A stretch of 64,000 nt of DNA from Cytophagaceae bacterium (GCA_027490155.1 JAIXYP010000009.1:124001-188000); one strand, 5' to 3'; counted from the first letter of the stretch, positions 19,246 to 28,957 are shown. The notes: generated from the letters alone by a model not told the origin. Program-made: numbers and translations.

Positions 19246-20379
19246 ATGAAAAAAATAGGTATTTTATTTGGCAAGGAAAGTACATTTCCACAGGCTTTTG
19301 TTGACCGAGTCAATAGCAAAAATATCCCTGGCATCGTTGCAGAGTTTGTCCATATTGACAAAGTGGTACAAGGCGAACTGAGTGAATATGCAGTCATCAT
19401 CGACCGCATTTCGCAAGATGTTCCATTCTATCGTGGATTCCTCAAGAATGCTGCCATCAGTGGGACAGCCGTGATCAACAACCCTTTCTGGTGGTCAGCT
19501 GACGAAAAGTTCTTCAACAATGCCTTGGCCACCAAAGTGGGAGTGCCAGTACCTAAGACCGTCCTCCTGCCTAGCCAAGAGCATCCAGATGATACCAGCT
19601 CCGAAAGTTTCCGGAACCTAGCTTATCCACTAGACTGGCCAGCGATCTTTAACTATGTTGGCTTCCCAGCCTACTTCAAACCCTTTGCTGGTGGTGGATG
19701 GAAGAACGTTTACAAGATCGAGAATCCTGATCAATTCTGGGGTGCATACGAAGAAACTGGCAAGTTGGTCATGATGCTTCAAGAGGAGATCAAATTCGAT
19801 CTTTACTTCCGCTGTTATTGCATCGGTGGTAAAGACATCTTGATCATGCCATACGAACCCCGCAATCCGCACCACCTTCGTTATGTCGTTGAAGGCTATG
19901 AGGCGGATCCTACCCTTTTGGCTACTATCAAGGACTATGTCTTGCGCCTGAACGAAGGTCTAGGCTACGACTTCAACACGGTTGAGTTTGCAGTCCGCGA
20001 CGGGGTGCCTATCGCAATTGACTTCTGCAACCCTGCGCCTGATGCTGATGTCAACTCTGTTGGGCAAGCCAACTTTGACTGGGTTGTCGAGGCAGCAGCA
20101 AATATGGCCATCGAGCGGGCACAAGCAGCCGAGCCTGGCAAGATGAACCTTACATGGGGTACATTTGTTAAGGAAGCAGTACTTGGTATTGGACTGACTG
20201 AAGCAACTGTGAACCAAAGTGGCCCATTACCAAAACGTAAGGCAGCGCCCAAAGCCACAATAGAAGCTGAAACAAAACCAGCTACCGCCAAAAAAGCTAC
20301 CCCTAAGAAGGAGGTTCAGCAGGTAGTGGTTGTGCCGGCCGCAGAGGCCAAAACAAAAAAAGCCACTAGCAAAAAATAG
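19246..20379 (+). CDS. ATP-grasp amide ligase (RimK/D-Ala-D-Ala ligase-like) with an Ala/Lys-rich tail
   Basis: A 377-residue ATP-grasp enzyme. The pre-ATP-grasp opening is MKKIGILFGKESTFPQAFVD. ATP-binding strands are seen in YFKPFAGGGWKNVYK and VMMLQEEIKFDLYFRCY, and metal ligands in NTVEFAV and AIDFCNPAPDAD. These families join a carboxylate to an amine through an acyl phosphate. Residues 325-377 are a basic low-complexity tail (KRKAAPKATIEAETKPATAK and similar), like a histone-H1 end, which is unusual for a small-molecule ligase. It sits between the esterase and the YbdK-type ligase, but two hairpins separate it from the latter. The substrate is unknown. Confidence 0.8.
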   Translation: MKKIGILFGKESTFPQAFVDRVNSKNIPGIVAEFVHIDKVVQGELSEYAVIIDRISQDVPFYRGFLKNAAISGTAVINNPFWWSADEKFFNNALATKVGVPVPKTVLLPSQEHPDDTSSESFRNLAYPLDWPAIFNYVGFPAYFKPFAGGGWKNVYKIENPDQFWGAYEETGKLVMMLQEEIKFDLYFRCYCIGGKDILIMPYEPRNPHHLRYVVEGYEADPTLLATIKDYVLRLNEGLGYDFNTVEFAVRDGVPIAIDFCNPAPDADVNSVGQANFDWVVEAAANMAIERAQAAEPGKMNLTWGTFVKEAVLGIGLTEATVNQSGPLPKRKAAPKATIEAETKPATAKKATPKKEVQQVVVVPAAEAKTKKATSKK

Positions 20380-20382
20380 CCC

Positions 20383-20443
20383 TTTCAGGATACCCTGAAA
20401 ACTAGAATTGACCAAAGACACTTCCGAAACGAGGTGTCTTTGG
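20383..20443 (+). terminator. Tandem hairpins after the ATP-grasp gene, and a description of the 301-base gap
   Basis: Just after the stop, TTTCAGG/CCTGAAA forms a small hairpin. At 20412-20443 the arms CCAAAGACAC and GTGTCTTTGG form a perfect 10-bp stem, probably the main terminator. The rest of the gap up to 20680 shows no gene or clear promoter. Confidence 0.7.
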
Positions 20444-20680
20444 CATTTATAGCCTGCTGCCAAACAAAATATATGTTATTTTAGAGTGCATCGCTCATTT
20501 TGATTGTTAATCTTGCTGATAACAACTAGTTTAGGCCCTAAGGTAACTATCACCACGAAAACAATAGGCCGGAGTCTAGTCAAGTATCACTGCTTCAAGA
20601 TTCTGTCCATCATTCTTAACCAAATTGGCGAACCAACCACAATGTTCGTCAGAGGGAAGCCCCTCCTTAAAACCTGACTT

Positions 20681-21790
20681 ATGGCCCAGACAGTTTACAC
20701 ATTAGGTATCGAAGAAGAGTTCCAGATCATTGACCCAGTGACACGCGAGCTGCGGTCACACATGGAGCAAATCGTGGAAGGTGGAAAAGTCCTGCTCAAG
20801 GAGCAAGTGAAGGCCGAGATGCACCAAAGCGTTGTCGAGGTCGGGACCAACATTTGCCAGAATATAGAGGAAGCTCGCAAGGAAGTGACCTACCTCCGAA
20901 AAACGATCTTAGACCTTGCAAATCAGTCTGGCCTCCGCGTAGCCTCGGCAGGTACACACCCTTTTTCATTGTGGTCTGAGCAGCAAATCACAGATCATCC
21001 AAGGTACGAAGAGATCGTGAATGAGTTGCAGGATGCCGCACGTGCCAACCTTATCTTTGGGCTCCATGTCCATGTCGGGATTGAGGAGCGTGAGCTTGGC
21101 GTCCAGATCATGAATGCAGCTCGGTACTTTTTGCCACACATTTTTGCGCTCAGCACAAACTCTCCATTCTGGGAGGGTCGTAATACTGGCTTCAAGTCGT
21201 TTAGGAGTAAGGTGTTTGACAAATTTCCAAGGACTGGTATCCCAGACTATTTTGGATCAGCAGCCGAGTATGATAGTTACATCAATTTGCTGGTCAAGAC
21301 AGGATGTATTGACAATGGCAAAAAGATTTGGTGGGATATCAGGCTACACCCTTTCTTTGATACACTTGAGTTCCGCGTTTGTGATGTTCAGATGCGTGTC
21401 GAGGAAACTATTGCGTTGGCAGCATTGATGCAGGCTATCGTAGTCAAGATCCACCGCCTAATGCAAAAGAACCTGAACTTCAGGCTTTACCGCCGGGCCT
21501 TAATCAACGAGAACAAATGGCGTGCTTGCCGCTATGGTATGCAAGGCAAACTCATTGATTTTGGCAAACAAGAGGAGGTGTCGGCCATTGAACTTGTATA
21601 TGAGTTGATGGAGTTTGTGGACGACGTGGTCGATGATCTTGGCAGCAGGGATGCCATCAATTACATCCATACCATGATCGCAAATGGCTCGGGGGCTGAT
21701 CGTCAGCTCAGGGTTTACGAAGAGTCGGGAGGTGACCTTAAAGCAGTTGTGGATTATATCATTAGCGAAACGGCCCACGGAGTCCATTAG
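20681..21790 (+). CDS. YbdK/GCS2 family carboxylate-amine ligase (glutamate-cysteine ligase-like)
   Basis: A 369-residue enzyme of the glutamine-synthetase-like superfamily. The diagnostic TLGIEEEFQIID opens the protein, followed by AEMHQSVVEVGT, the metal-binding FGLHVHVGIEE, and WWDIRLHP with LEFRVCDVQMRVEET. Family members use ATP to form gamma-glutamyl or similar amide bonds; YbdK itself has weak glutamate-cysteine ligase activity and an unclear natural role. The length is normal (about 370). Its neighbours, an esterase, an ATP-grasp protein and an ATP-grasp-like protein on the same strand, suggest it catalyses one step in an unknown amide or peptide metabolite pathway rather than glutathione synthesis. 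Confidence 0.87.
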   Translation: MAQTVYTLGIEEEFQIIDPVTRELRSHMEQIVEGGKVLLKEQVKAEMHQSVVEVGTNICQNIEEARKEVTYLRKTILDLANQSGLRVASAGTHPFSLWSEQQITDHPRYEEIVNELQDAARANLIFGLHVHVGIEERELGVQIMNAARYFLPHIFALSTNSPFWEGRNTGFKSFRSKVFDKFPRTGIPDYFGSAAEYDSYINLLVKTGCIDNGKKIWWDIRLHPFFDTLEFRVCDVQMRVEETIALAALMQAIVVKIHRLMQKNLNFRLYRRALINENKWRACRYGMQGKLIDFGKQEEVSAIELVYELMEFVDDVVDDLGSRDAINYIHTMIANGSGADRQLRVYEESGGDLKAVVDYIISETAHGVH

Positions 21791-21984
21791 TATGGGGTAA
21801 ATTGCTGCCTTACCGATTTTGATCCCTTGGTTCCTTCAAACCTTAGATACCAAACTCGGCAGGGGCAAGACAATTTTGTTTATCCTACCATACCTCGCAA
21901 GTGAATATTGGTTGACTTGGAACCAATAAGTTTCCTTGTAGCTACCTCTGTCATATTATTCCTAACAAAAAAACAAGCCTAGGC

Positions 21985-23178
21985 ATGGTCCCAGCAGCTC
22001 GACAGGCATTTAATGCCCAATTTACTGATGCGCAATACGAGGCATACGTTAAGTATCTGAATGATCTCTACAACTATGAAATAGAGTTCAGGATTGCCGA
22101 AACGCCTATTTTTATCCCACGCGATCTTAAGCATAAGGTGGTCAGGGCTGGCGAGCATATCATTGACTTGATCACTAGTCCTGACTTCAAGGCAAGGACG
22201 GACCGGGCAGTACCACAAGGCCTTGAGGTGCCGAACGAAACCCCTCATACCCACTTTTTGGCCATCGACTGGGCCATCAGTACCGATGATGAAGATAACT
22301 TCGCACCAAGGTTGATAGAGCTCCAAGGTTTCCCATCCCTCTATGGTTTTCAGGAGGTTATCAGCCAAGCAGCACTGAAATTCTGGCCCATCCCAGACAA
22401 TTTCGAGTACTTGTTTAATGGCCTCGATACCAGTTCTTATTTGGCATTGTTAGCCAAAGTGATCCTGGGAGAACACGCCATCGAAAATGTAATCCTACTC
22501 GAGATCGAACCTGAAAAACAAAAAACAAAGGTCGATTTCTACGCAATGGAGCAACTAATCGGACTCCGTTCAGTCTGTTTGACGGATGTGATTCTGGAGG
22601 ATCGAAGGCTGTACTACATGCGTGATGGGGTCAAAACCCGCATTAACAGAATTTACAACCGTGTTATTTTTGACGAGTTGCAACAACGGACAGATCTGAA
22701 GCTGGCCTTTGATATGCAGCAAGATGTGGAAGTCGAATGGGCAGGACACCCTGCTTGGTTCTTCAGGATAAGCAAGTACATCCTTCCGATGCTGGAGAGC
22801 GAATTCGTGCCTAAAACTTGGTTCTTGAACGAGTTACCCACGATACCAACCGACCTAGAAAACTACGTCTTGAAACCATTGTTCAGCTTTGCGGGTAGTG
22901 GTGTTTTGGTCAATGTCACCAAAGCTGACATCGAGGCCATCCCAGATCCGGAAAACTGGATCTTGATGAAGAAAGTAAATTATGCTCCAGCTGTGAAGTC
23001 TCTCGATATACCTGTAAAGGTCGAGCTGAGGATGTTGTATTTATGGCCAGATGGTGATGCTAGACCAACGCTCGCTACCAGCCTAGTACGGATGAGCAAA
23101 GGATTGATGATGGGCGTAAAATTCAACAAGAACTTTACTTGGGTTGGTGGTTCTTTAGCGTTCTTTGAGGCTGATTAG
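21985..23178 (+). CDS. Uncharacterised ATP-grasp-like protein of the amide-ligase cluster
   Basis: A 397-residue cytosolic protein that I recognise only in part. The C-terminal third looks ATP-grasp-like: NYVLKPLFSFAGSGVLVNV gives the strand-lysine and glycine-rich turn, and DIPVKVELRMLYLW the later acidic strand; KGLMMGVKFNKNFTWVGG may close the site. The N-terminal part (PHTHFLAIDWAIS, RLIELQGFPSLYGFQ) could be substrate binding. No signal peptide is seen. It follows the YbdK-type gene by 194 bases and precedes purK by only 32, so it may be co-transcribed with purK. It could be a third ligase for the same product, or a divergent protein that lost catalysis. Confidence 0.6.
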   Translation: MVPAARQAFNAQFTDAQYEAYVKYLNDLYNYEIEFRIAETPIFIPRDLKHKVVRAGEHIIDLITSPDFKARTDRAVPQGLEVPNETPHTHFLAIDWAISTDDEDNFAPRLIELQGFPSLYGFQEVISQAALKFWPIPDNFEYLFNGLDTSSYLALLAKVILGEHAIENVILLEIEPEKQKTKVDFYAMEQLIGLRSVCLTDVILEDRRLYYMRDGVKTRINRIYNRVIFDELQQRTDLKLAFDMQQDVEVEWAGHPAWFFRISKYILPMLESEFVPKTWFLNELPTIPTDLENYVLKPLFSFAGSGVLVNVTKADIEAIPDPENWILMKKVNYAPAVKSLDIPVKVELRMLYLWPDGDARPTLATSLVRMSKGLMMGVKFNKNFTWVGGSLAFFEAD

Positions 23179-23210
23179 TCGCCACAACTAACACTCCATG
23201 TATTACCCTT

Positions 23211-24440
23211 ATGGGAAAGCTCACTAGTACCCATGCCGTACTTTCGGATAGCGAGGAAAAGCTAAACTTAAATCCTAGCAAAGCCCAGGCCCCTTTTGTA
23301 GCAAACCTAAACAATGGCTATAAACCTGGGGTCAGTATTGGGCTTTTAGGAGGTGGCCAGCTGGGAATGATGTTGTGCCAGGCTGCTATTGATCTCGGCA
23401 TTGCGTTGCATGTTCTAGACCCTGATCCAGATTGCAGTTGTCATCATTTGGCACATAGCCACACTGTTGGTTCCTTTAAGGATTATCAGACGGTGCTCAA
23501 TTTTGGGCGGAGCTTCAGCCATATCACGGTCGAGATCGAGGCAGTTAACACCGATGCGCTCAAACAACTAGTTTCAGAGGGGGTAAGGGTTTACCCTAAA
23601 CCAGAGCATCTAGACCTTATCAAGGACAAAAGCCTACAAAAGCAATTTTACAAACAGGCTGGTATCCCTACCTCTGATTTTGTCCTAACACAAACTGGTG
23701 CTGAAGTGCTGGCCTATCCCGACTTTTTCCCTGCAGTGCATAAGTCTGCCACTGATGGTTATGACGGACGTGGAGTGGTTTTACTTTCGACTCCGTCCGA
23801 GGTAAGTCAAGCATTTGACTGCCCTGCCGTTCTAGAAAAAAAGGTCGATATCCAGACCGAATTCAGCATCATTATTAGTCGCAACGAACTCGGGCAAACT
23901 GCTCATTTTGAGGCTGTTGAGCAGGTTTTTCACGCGACAAAACACATCCTACAATACTTGGTCGCCCCTGCATCCATACCGCAAGGAGTTAGTGACGAAG
24001 CGATCAAGATCGCGCACCAAATTGTCGAAGAGCTCGACTATGTTGGTTTGTTAGCTGTTGAGTTTTTCTTGACAAAGGCTGGCGCAGTCTTGGTAAATGA
24101 GATTGCACCTAGGCCGCACAACAGCGGACATCATACAATCAGGGCCTGCCGAAGTAGCCAGTTCGAACAACACCTAAGAGCAGTACTTGGGTTACCAAGT
24201 GCTGACACATCCACCCATAGCCATGCAGCCATGCTTAACATATTAGGAGCTGAAGGCGCAGAAGGTAAAGCGCAATACACAGGGCTTACTGATGCCTTAT
24301 CCTTACCTGGAGTCTATCCCTTTTTGTATGGCAAATCACTAACAAGGCCTTTCCGCAAAATGGGCCATGTAACGGTCGTGGGTACAACTCGAGAAGAGGT
24401 CCTTAAAAAGGCGGAGATGGTTATTGTGGAGGCAAGGTAA
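23211..24440 (+). CDS. purK: 5-(carboxyamino)imidazole ribonucleotide synthase PurK
   Basis: A 409-residue ATP-grasp enzyme that makes N5-carboxyaminoimidazole ribonucleotide from AIR, bicarbonate and ATP in purine synthesis. After about 40 extra N-terminal residues comes the typical IGLLGGGQLGMMLCQAA, then HKSATDGYDGRGVVLL (ATP loop), AVEFFLTKAGAVLVNEIAPR and HNSGHHTIRACRSSQFEQ. The family is normally about 370-380 residues, so the extension is a mild oddity. No purE is in the window. It converges on purL with only 19 bases between stops and no clear terminator. Confidence 0.93.
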   Translation: MGKLTSTHAVLSDSEEKLNLNPSKAQAPFVANLNNGYKPGVSIGLLGGGQLGMMLCQAAIDLGIALHVLDPDPDCSCHHLAHSHTVGSFKDYQTVLNFGRSFSHITVEIEAVNTDALKQLVSEGVRVYPKPEHLDLIKDKSLQKQFYKQAGIPTSDFVLTQTGAEVLAYPDFFPAVHKSATDGYDGRGVVLLSTPSEVSQAFDCPAVLEKKVDIQTEFSIIISRNELGQTAHFEAVEQVFHATKHILQYLVAPASIPQGVSDEAIKIAHQIVEELDYVGLLAVEFFLTKAGAVLVNEIAPRPHNSGHHTIRACRSSQFEQHLRAVLGLPSADTSTHSHAAMLNILGAEGAEGKAQYTGLTDALSLPGVYPFLYGKSLTRPFRKMGHVTVVGTTREEVLKKAEMVIVEAR

Positions 24441-24459
24441 ATTTAGTTACCTGTATACT

Positions 24460-26709
24460 CTACCCAAACAACTTCTCCAGGACGGTATCATATGCATCCT
24501 TTATGGAGTTGTTGATCAGTTCTTGGCCGTCCACAACATAGGCTGGCCCTTTTGTGACGACACCTAGTTTTGCCCAAGGAATATTAGCCTCTTGGACTAA
24601 GTAGCGCTCAAACTCAGCTTTTTGGCCTGGGCTAACGGAAACCACTACCCTACTTTGGCCTTCGCCAAACAGAAAGGCATCCTTCCGAACATCTGGGTTG
24701 GTCTGAATGCTAAAACCTAAATCCTTCGGCATGGCTGACTCCGCAAGTGTAACCAGTAGCCCGCCATCCGAAACATCATGGGCACTCTGGATGTACCCAG
24801 ACTTAATGCTATTGCTGACGACTTGCTGCACATTCCACTCAATGTCGAGATCAAGGTATGGAGCTGTGCTTAGCTTGATGCCGAGGTAGCTATACACATA
24901 CTGAGAAGACCCAATATCATCTGTGCTGGGCCCTAAAAGGTAGATCAGATCGTCTGGCTGGGCGAAGGCAAGCCCAGTGTGGTTTGCAGCATTATCCAAC
25001 AGACCTAACATACCAATGGTAGGTGTCGGGAAAACTGCCCCGCCATCATTGCTTTGGTTGTAGAAACTAACGTTACCTCCGGTGACAGGAGTGCCAAACT
25101 TGAGACACGCAGTTGTCATACCCTTGATGGCCGATACAAATTGCCAATAAACCTCTGGGTTATAGGGGTTACCAAAATTGAGGTTATTGGTGATAGCGAT
25201 GGGGGTTCCACCACTACAAACGACGTTGCGAGCAGCCTCTGCGACAGCAATAGCGGTGCCCTTTTCTGGGTTGGCATGTACATACCGACCATTACAGTCC
25301 ACACAAATGGCAATAGCTTTATTGGTCCCTTTTACCATCACGACACCTGCGTCCGAAGGTTTGTTGGTGGTCAGGGTGCCAGTGCCAACCATGCTATCAT
25401 ACTGACGAGCTACCCAACGGCGCGAGGCAATATTAGGATGGGTCAGCAAATGATTTGCAACAGAGGCATAGTCTGGTTGGGGAACCTTGGATGGGTTAAA
25501 GGCAGCCACCTCAGCAGTGTAGGCTGGCTCCTTGTATTCGCGGTGATAGACGGGTGCGCCACCACCCAGGACCAAATCATCTGCTGGGACATCGGCAACA
25601 AGCTCGCCGTGCATATAGAAATGCAATCGTTCGGTGTTGGTTACCTCGCCTATGAGTGCACAGTTTAGATCCCACTTGTCGAAAATTGCCTTAATTTCTT
25701 GCTCGTGACCTTTGTCAATCACGACCAACATCCGCTCTTGGCTTTCGCTTAGCAGAATTTCCCAAGGTAACATATCAGCCTGCCTGGTCGGAACCTTGTC
25801 AAGCCAGATGGTCATGCCATGTTCGCCTTTAGCACTCATTTCACTAGTACTACAGATAATGCCTGCTGCACCCATATCCTGGATGCCTATAACATACCCT
25901 GTCGCAATAGCCTCGAGAGTGGCTTCAAGCAATAATTTCTCTTGGAAGGGATCACCAACCTGGACGGCAGGCAATTTAGCAGCACTGTGGGCACCGATAT
26001 CTTCAGAGGCAAAAGTGGCCCCATGGATACCATCCTTGCCAGTTGCAGAGCCAACAATATAAACAGGATTGCCTACACCATAACTGGTGGCTCGGGCCAC
26101 CTTATCTACCTCGACAATACCTGCACTGAAAGCATTGACTAAGGGGTTAACTTGATAACAATCATCAAAATAGAGCTCACCACCGACGGTAGGCACACCA
26201 AACGCATTGCCATAGTCACCGATACCCTTAACAACACCACGCACTAACCACTTGGTGCGTTCAAGGTCCGGATTGCCAAACCGCAAGCTGTTAAGCTGGG
26301 CAATTGGGCGAGCTCCCATAGTAAATATATCCCTGTTGATGCCGCCTACACCTGTTGCCGCGCCTTGGTAGGGCTCAAGTGCACTGGGGTGGTTGTGGCT
26401 CTCGATCTTGAAACTACAGGCCAAGCCTCCACCGATGTCAACAAGGCCTGCATTCTCTTCGCCAGCTTTTGCCAACATCCTAGGGCTATCCTTAGGTAAA
26501 GTCTTGAGCCAAACAATACTGTTTTTGTATGAGCAGTGCTCAGACCACATTACAGAGAAAATACTGAGCTCTGTGAAGTTGGGCACACGACCCAAGATTT
26601 CTTTTATGCGCTCGAACTCTTCTTCTAACAAACCAAGTTTTTGGGCTGTCCGGAACGTGATAGCAGCGTTGCTAGATTGATTATTGGTCGTGGCTGAGGA
26701 TGAGGACAC
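24460..26709 (-). CDS. purL: Phosphoribosylformylglycinamidine synthase subunit PurL (small, PurQS-dependent type)
   Basis: A 749-residue AIR-synthase-fold enzyme that converts FGAR to FGAM with ATP and ammonia. Motifs: [50 protein letters not shown], and [19 protein letters not shown]. The size is that of the small PurL that works with PurQ and PurS; neither is in the window. I keep the GTG start at 26709 since no ATG precedes the first conserved block; the first 20 residues are a Ser/Asn/Thr-rich tail. It faces purK tail to tail, giving two purine enzymes in one spot but on opposite strands. Confidence 0.93.
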   Translation of the reverse strand: MSSSSATTNNQSSNAAITFRTAQKLGLLEEEFERIKEILGRVPNFTELSIFSVMWSEHCSYKNSIVWLKTLPKDSPRMLAKAGEENAGLVDIGGGLACSFKIESHNHPSALEPYQGAATGVGGINRDIFTMGARPIAQLNSLRFGNPDLERTKWLVRGVVKGIGDYGNAFGVPTVGGELYFDDCYQVNPLVNAFSAGIVEVDKVARATSYGVGNPVYIVGSATGKDGIHGATFASEDIGAHSAAKLPAVQVGDPFQEKLLLEATLEAIATGYVIGIQDMGAAGIICSTSEMSAKGEHGMTIWLDKVPTRQADMLPWEILLSESQERMLVVIDKGHEQEIKAIFDKWDLNCALIGEVTNTERLHFYMHGELVADVPADDLVLGGGAPVYHREYKEPAYTAEVAAFNPSKVPQPDYASVANHLLTHPNIASRRWVARQYDSMVGTGTLTTNKPSDAGVVMVKGTNKAIAICVDCNGRYVHANPEKGTAIAVAEAARNVVCSGGTPIAITNNLNFGNPYNPEVYWQFVSAIKGMTTACLKFGTPVTGGNVSFYNQSNDGGAVFPTPTIGMLGLLDNAANHTGLAFAQPDDLIYLLGPSTDDIGSSQYVYSYLGIKLSTAPYLDLDIEWNVQQVVSNSIKSGYIQSAHDVSDGGLLVTLAESAMPKDLGFSIQTNPDVRKDAFLFGEGQSRVVVSVSPGQKAEFERYLVQEANIPWAKLGVVTKGPAYVVDGQELINNSIKDAYDTVLEKLFG

Positions 26710-26844
26710 AGCAAGGGGTGGTTATGTGAGTGGAATCGGATCTGCCATTTGGATAGACCTAAGGCGGGTCCGCTTGGGGATTTTTGACAATATGGTGCCA
26801 TCAGGACCCCAAAAGCAACTGAAATGCGAAATTGCCACAAAAAA

Positions 26845-27825
26845 TCAATAGTCGAAGTCCATTCCGAACTTTTGGCGCAAGGTTTCCAGTATTGGGTGCT
26901 TATGGGCAAGAAGCTGATATTTGTCGTTTTGGGTGTAAGGACGCCGCGAATCTGTTGTTTCCTCAACAAGTTCTGAACGTATCATGAGGTTGGATACACT
27001 TGTGAGGCGGCGCATAATCAGTGTCATATCCTCTTTGCCTTTGAGTAAGATACTTTCCTCAATGGTGCCAGTGATAGGAACAATAATGGTATTTGGTGGC
27101 TCAACAGAAATAGACCTAGAGGTCAATAGGCCAATAAGGGACATTTCACCTCGTTCACGGATGTGATCAAGGTAAAGCTGCCAGTATGGAGCAACTTGGT
27201 CTGTGTCTGACAAACTACTGAGCAGCGGCAAGTCATGGGTTATCATGGGTTGATCAGACACCTTGGTCGATGCACTAGCATTTCCACGCTGGTTTGCTGT
27301 CTGCTGGGTAACGGATCTTGTAGATCGGAATCCGGAAGGAGGGCCTACAACTGGCGGCACCAAAAGTGGCGGCTGGCCAGAGGTAGCACCATAACCACTT
27401 TGCTGGTAGCTACTTTGCTGCTGATATGCCCCGTTGGTATTTGGCGCATCCATCAAACCTGCCGGCGGGCCATCTGACAAACCTGAAAGTTGGGTCGCAT
27501 CAGGACTGACCTGTGGCCTAAGCGATTCCTGCTGGCTAAGGGGTTGTGGCAATCCCACACCTAGAACCGTGGGTGGGACATGCTGGGTCTGAGGTGTGAC
27601 CTCGATTAGGGATGCTTCTGGATTAGAGCCGGCAGCAACATCAATAGGTGCATGCCTGGGCTGGGAATCACCATCATTTTCAGCGCCCTTGGCTGCGGTG
27701 ATCTCGGATGTAGACTCTGAAGTCGTTTGAGCGACAGGAATTGCTGAATGCGACTTTGTAACTAGGGTTTCAGGATGGCTTTCCGCAATCAGTATACTAT
27801 CCTTAGGCGACGTTATTTTTTTTTT
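26845..27825 (-). CDS. dnaX: dnaX tau-specific C-terminal part, read in the +1 frame after the A10 run
   Basis: This reading frame has no start of its own at the right place but is open without a stop from the A10 run through to a stop at 26845. Reading on by +1 (or -2) from the gamma frame gives about 320 further residues: a Ser/Pro/Gln-rich linker, then a conserved-looking domain (YWQLYLDHIRERGEMSLIGLL, NTIIVPITGTIEESILLKG) ending YQLLAHKHPILETLRQKFGMD, which fits the C-terminal tau domain of Bacteroidota DnaX. Total tau would be about 703 residues. The tau tail binds the polymerase alpha subunit and the helicase in the holoenzyme. A homopolymer sequencing error could also explain the break. 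Confidence 0.75.
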   Translation of the reverse strand, partial: KKKITSPKDSILIAESHPETLVTKSHSAIPVAQTTSESTSEITAAKGAENDGDSQPRHAPIDVAAGSNPEASLIEVTPQTQHVPPTVLGVGLPQPLSQQESLRPQVSPDATQLSGLSDGPPAGLMDAPNTNGAYQQQSSYQQSGYGATSGQPPLLVPPVVGPPSGFRSTRSVTQQTANQRGNASASTKVSDQPMITHDLPLLSSLSDTDQVAPYWQLYLDHIRERGEMSLIGLLTSRSISVEPPNTIIVPITGTIEESILLKGKEDMTLIMRRLTSVSNLMIRSELVEETTDSRRPYTQNDKYQLLAHKHPILETLRQKFGMDFDY

Positions 27826-28957
27826 GACCAGCCTCTAAAGGTATAGAAGCTAGGCGAAACGCGGATGGCAAGTGGGCCAACTTGATGAGGGCCAGCTCGA
27901 CCAATAGTCGTTGATTTTTGCTGGTTTTATACTGGACATCTGCCCCAGAAAGAATGTTGAGGCCAGATAGGATGTATCCAGTGTCAAGGATGCGAGCTTG
28001 CTCTAGGTACTTTTGTTGGACCGCAGCAGAAACCTCGAGCAGGCGCACAGTGTTGGCATCCTTGCAGACTAACAAGTTACGGAAGTGCCCTGCAAGACCT
28101 GTAAGGAAGTTGTGGCTGTCAAATCCTTTGCGCAAGATCTCATCATAGAGCAGAAGTACGGAGCCACTTTGCTGAGCTAGGAGGCTATCGGTTATCTTGA
28201 AGTAGTAGTCATAGTCCAGAATATGGAGGTTGGCTACAGCATTCTCATACGTGATGTTTTTGCCCCCACCAAAGGTGGCTAGCAAGTCAAATATGCTTAA
28301 TGCATCCCGCATCCCGCCGTCTGCCTTCTGAGCTATCATTGCAAGGGCCTCAGGCTCGGCGTCAATACCTTCTTTGGCTGCCACACCCGCTAGGTGATCG
28401 ACGATGTCCTGCAGCTGGATCCGATTGAAATCGAATATCTGGCAGCGTGACAGAATGGTCGGTAGGATCTTGTGTTTTTCGGTGGTGGCAAGTATAAACT
28501 TGGCATAGCTAGGCGGCTCTTCTAACGTCTTGAGAAAGGCGTTGAAGGCCGAGTTGCTAAGCATGTGCACCTCATCGATGATGTAGATCTTGTATTTGCC
28601 GTATTGTGGTGGGTAGCGCACCTGATCCACTAACGACCTGATGTCTTCAACAGAGTTGTTGCTAGCGGCATCAAGCTCATGGATATTGAAGGCACTATTG
28701 TTTGCGAACGAAACACAGTTATCACAAGTACCGCAAGGCTCGATCTCAGGGGTCAGGTTCTGACAGTTGATAATCTTTGCCAATATGCGGGCGCAGGTTG
28801 TCTTACCGACACCCCTAGGGCCGCAGAACAAGAAAGCGTGCGCCAAATGATCGTTGGCAATGGCGTTCTTGAGCGTTGTACTGATGTGGGATTGACCAAC
28901 AACAGAGTCAAATGTGAGAGGGCGGTATTTGCGCGCCGATACAACAAACTTGTCCAT
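27803..28957 (-). CDS. dnaX: DNA polymerase III clamp-loader subunit DnaX (gamma product of the zero frame)
   Basis: A 384-residue AAA+ clamp-loader ATPase. I chose ATG 28957 (MDKFVVSARKYRP), the standard start; an upstream codon at 29032 adds 25 unlikely residues. Visible: Walker A CGPRGVGKTTCARIL, the zinc site from CQNLTPEIEPC to CDNC, Walker B and sensor parts YIIDEVHMLSNSAFNAFLKT, and ATTEKHKILPTILSRCQ. The frame ends after GQKKNNVA, four codons past an A10 run, giving a gamma-like protein without tau domains; the tau part lies in another frame downstream. It follows the nuclease gene on the same strand. Confidence 0.92.
   Translation of the reverse strand: MDKFVVSARKYRPLTFDSVVGQSHISTTLKNAIANDHLAHAFLFCGPRGVGKTTCARILAKIINCQNLTPEIEPCGTCDNCVSFANNSAFNIHELDAASNNSVEDIRSLVDQVRYPPQYGKYKIYIIDEVHMLSNSAFNAFLKTLEEPPSYAKFILATTEKHKILPTILSRCQIFDFNRIQLQDIVDHLAGVAAKEGIDAEPEALAMIAQKADGGMRDALSIFDLLATFGGGKNITYENAVANLHILDYDYYFKITDSLLAQQSGSVLLLYDEILRKGFDSHNFLTGLAGHFRNLLVCKDANTVRLLEVSAAVQQKYLEQARILDTGYILSGLNILSGADVQYKTSKNQRLLVELALIKLAHLPSAFRLASIPLEAGQKKNNVA
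27816..27825 (-). other. dnaX: A10 slippery run in dnaX (frameshift or transcriptional slippage site)
   Basis: Ten consecutive A on the coding strand, read CAA AAA AAA AAT in the gamma frame. The gamma frame stops four codons later, the -1 frame stops at once (TAA), and the +1 frame stays open to the end of tau. Thermus thermophilus makes both DnaX forms by RNA polymerase slippage on A9, so slippage is the closest known parallel. Confidence 0.7.

Noticed and set aside
25054-25668. A 204-codon plus-strand frame inside purL
   Set aside because: Antisense shadow of purL; composition (many Cys, Trp, Val) is unlike the real proteins of the window.
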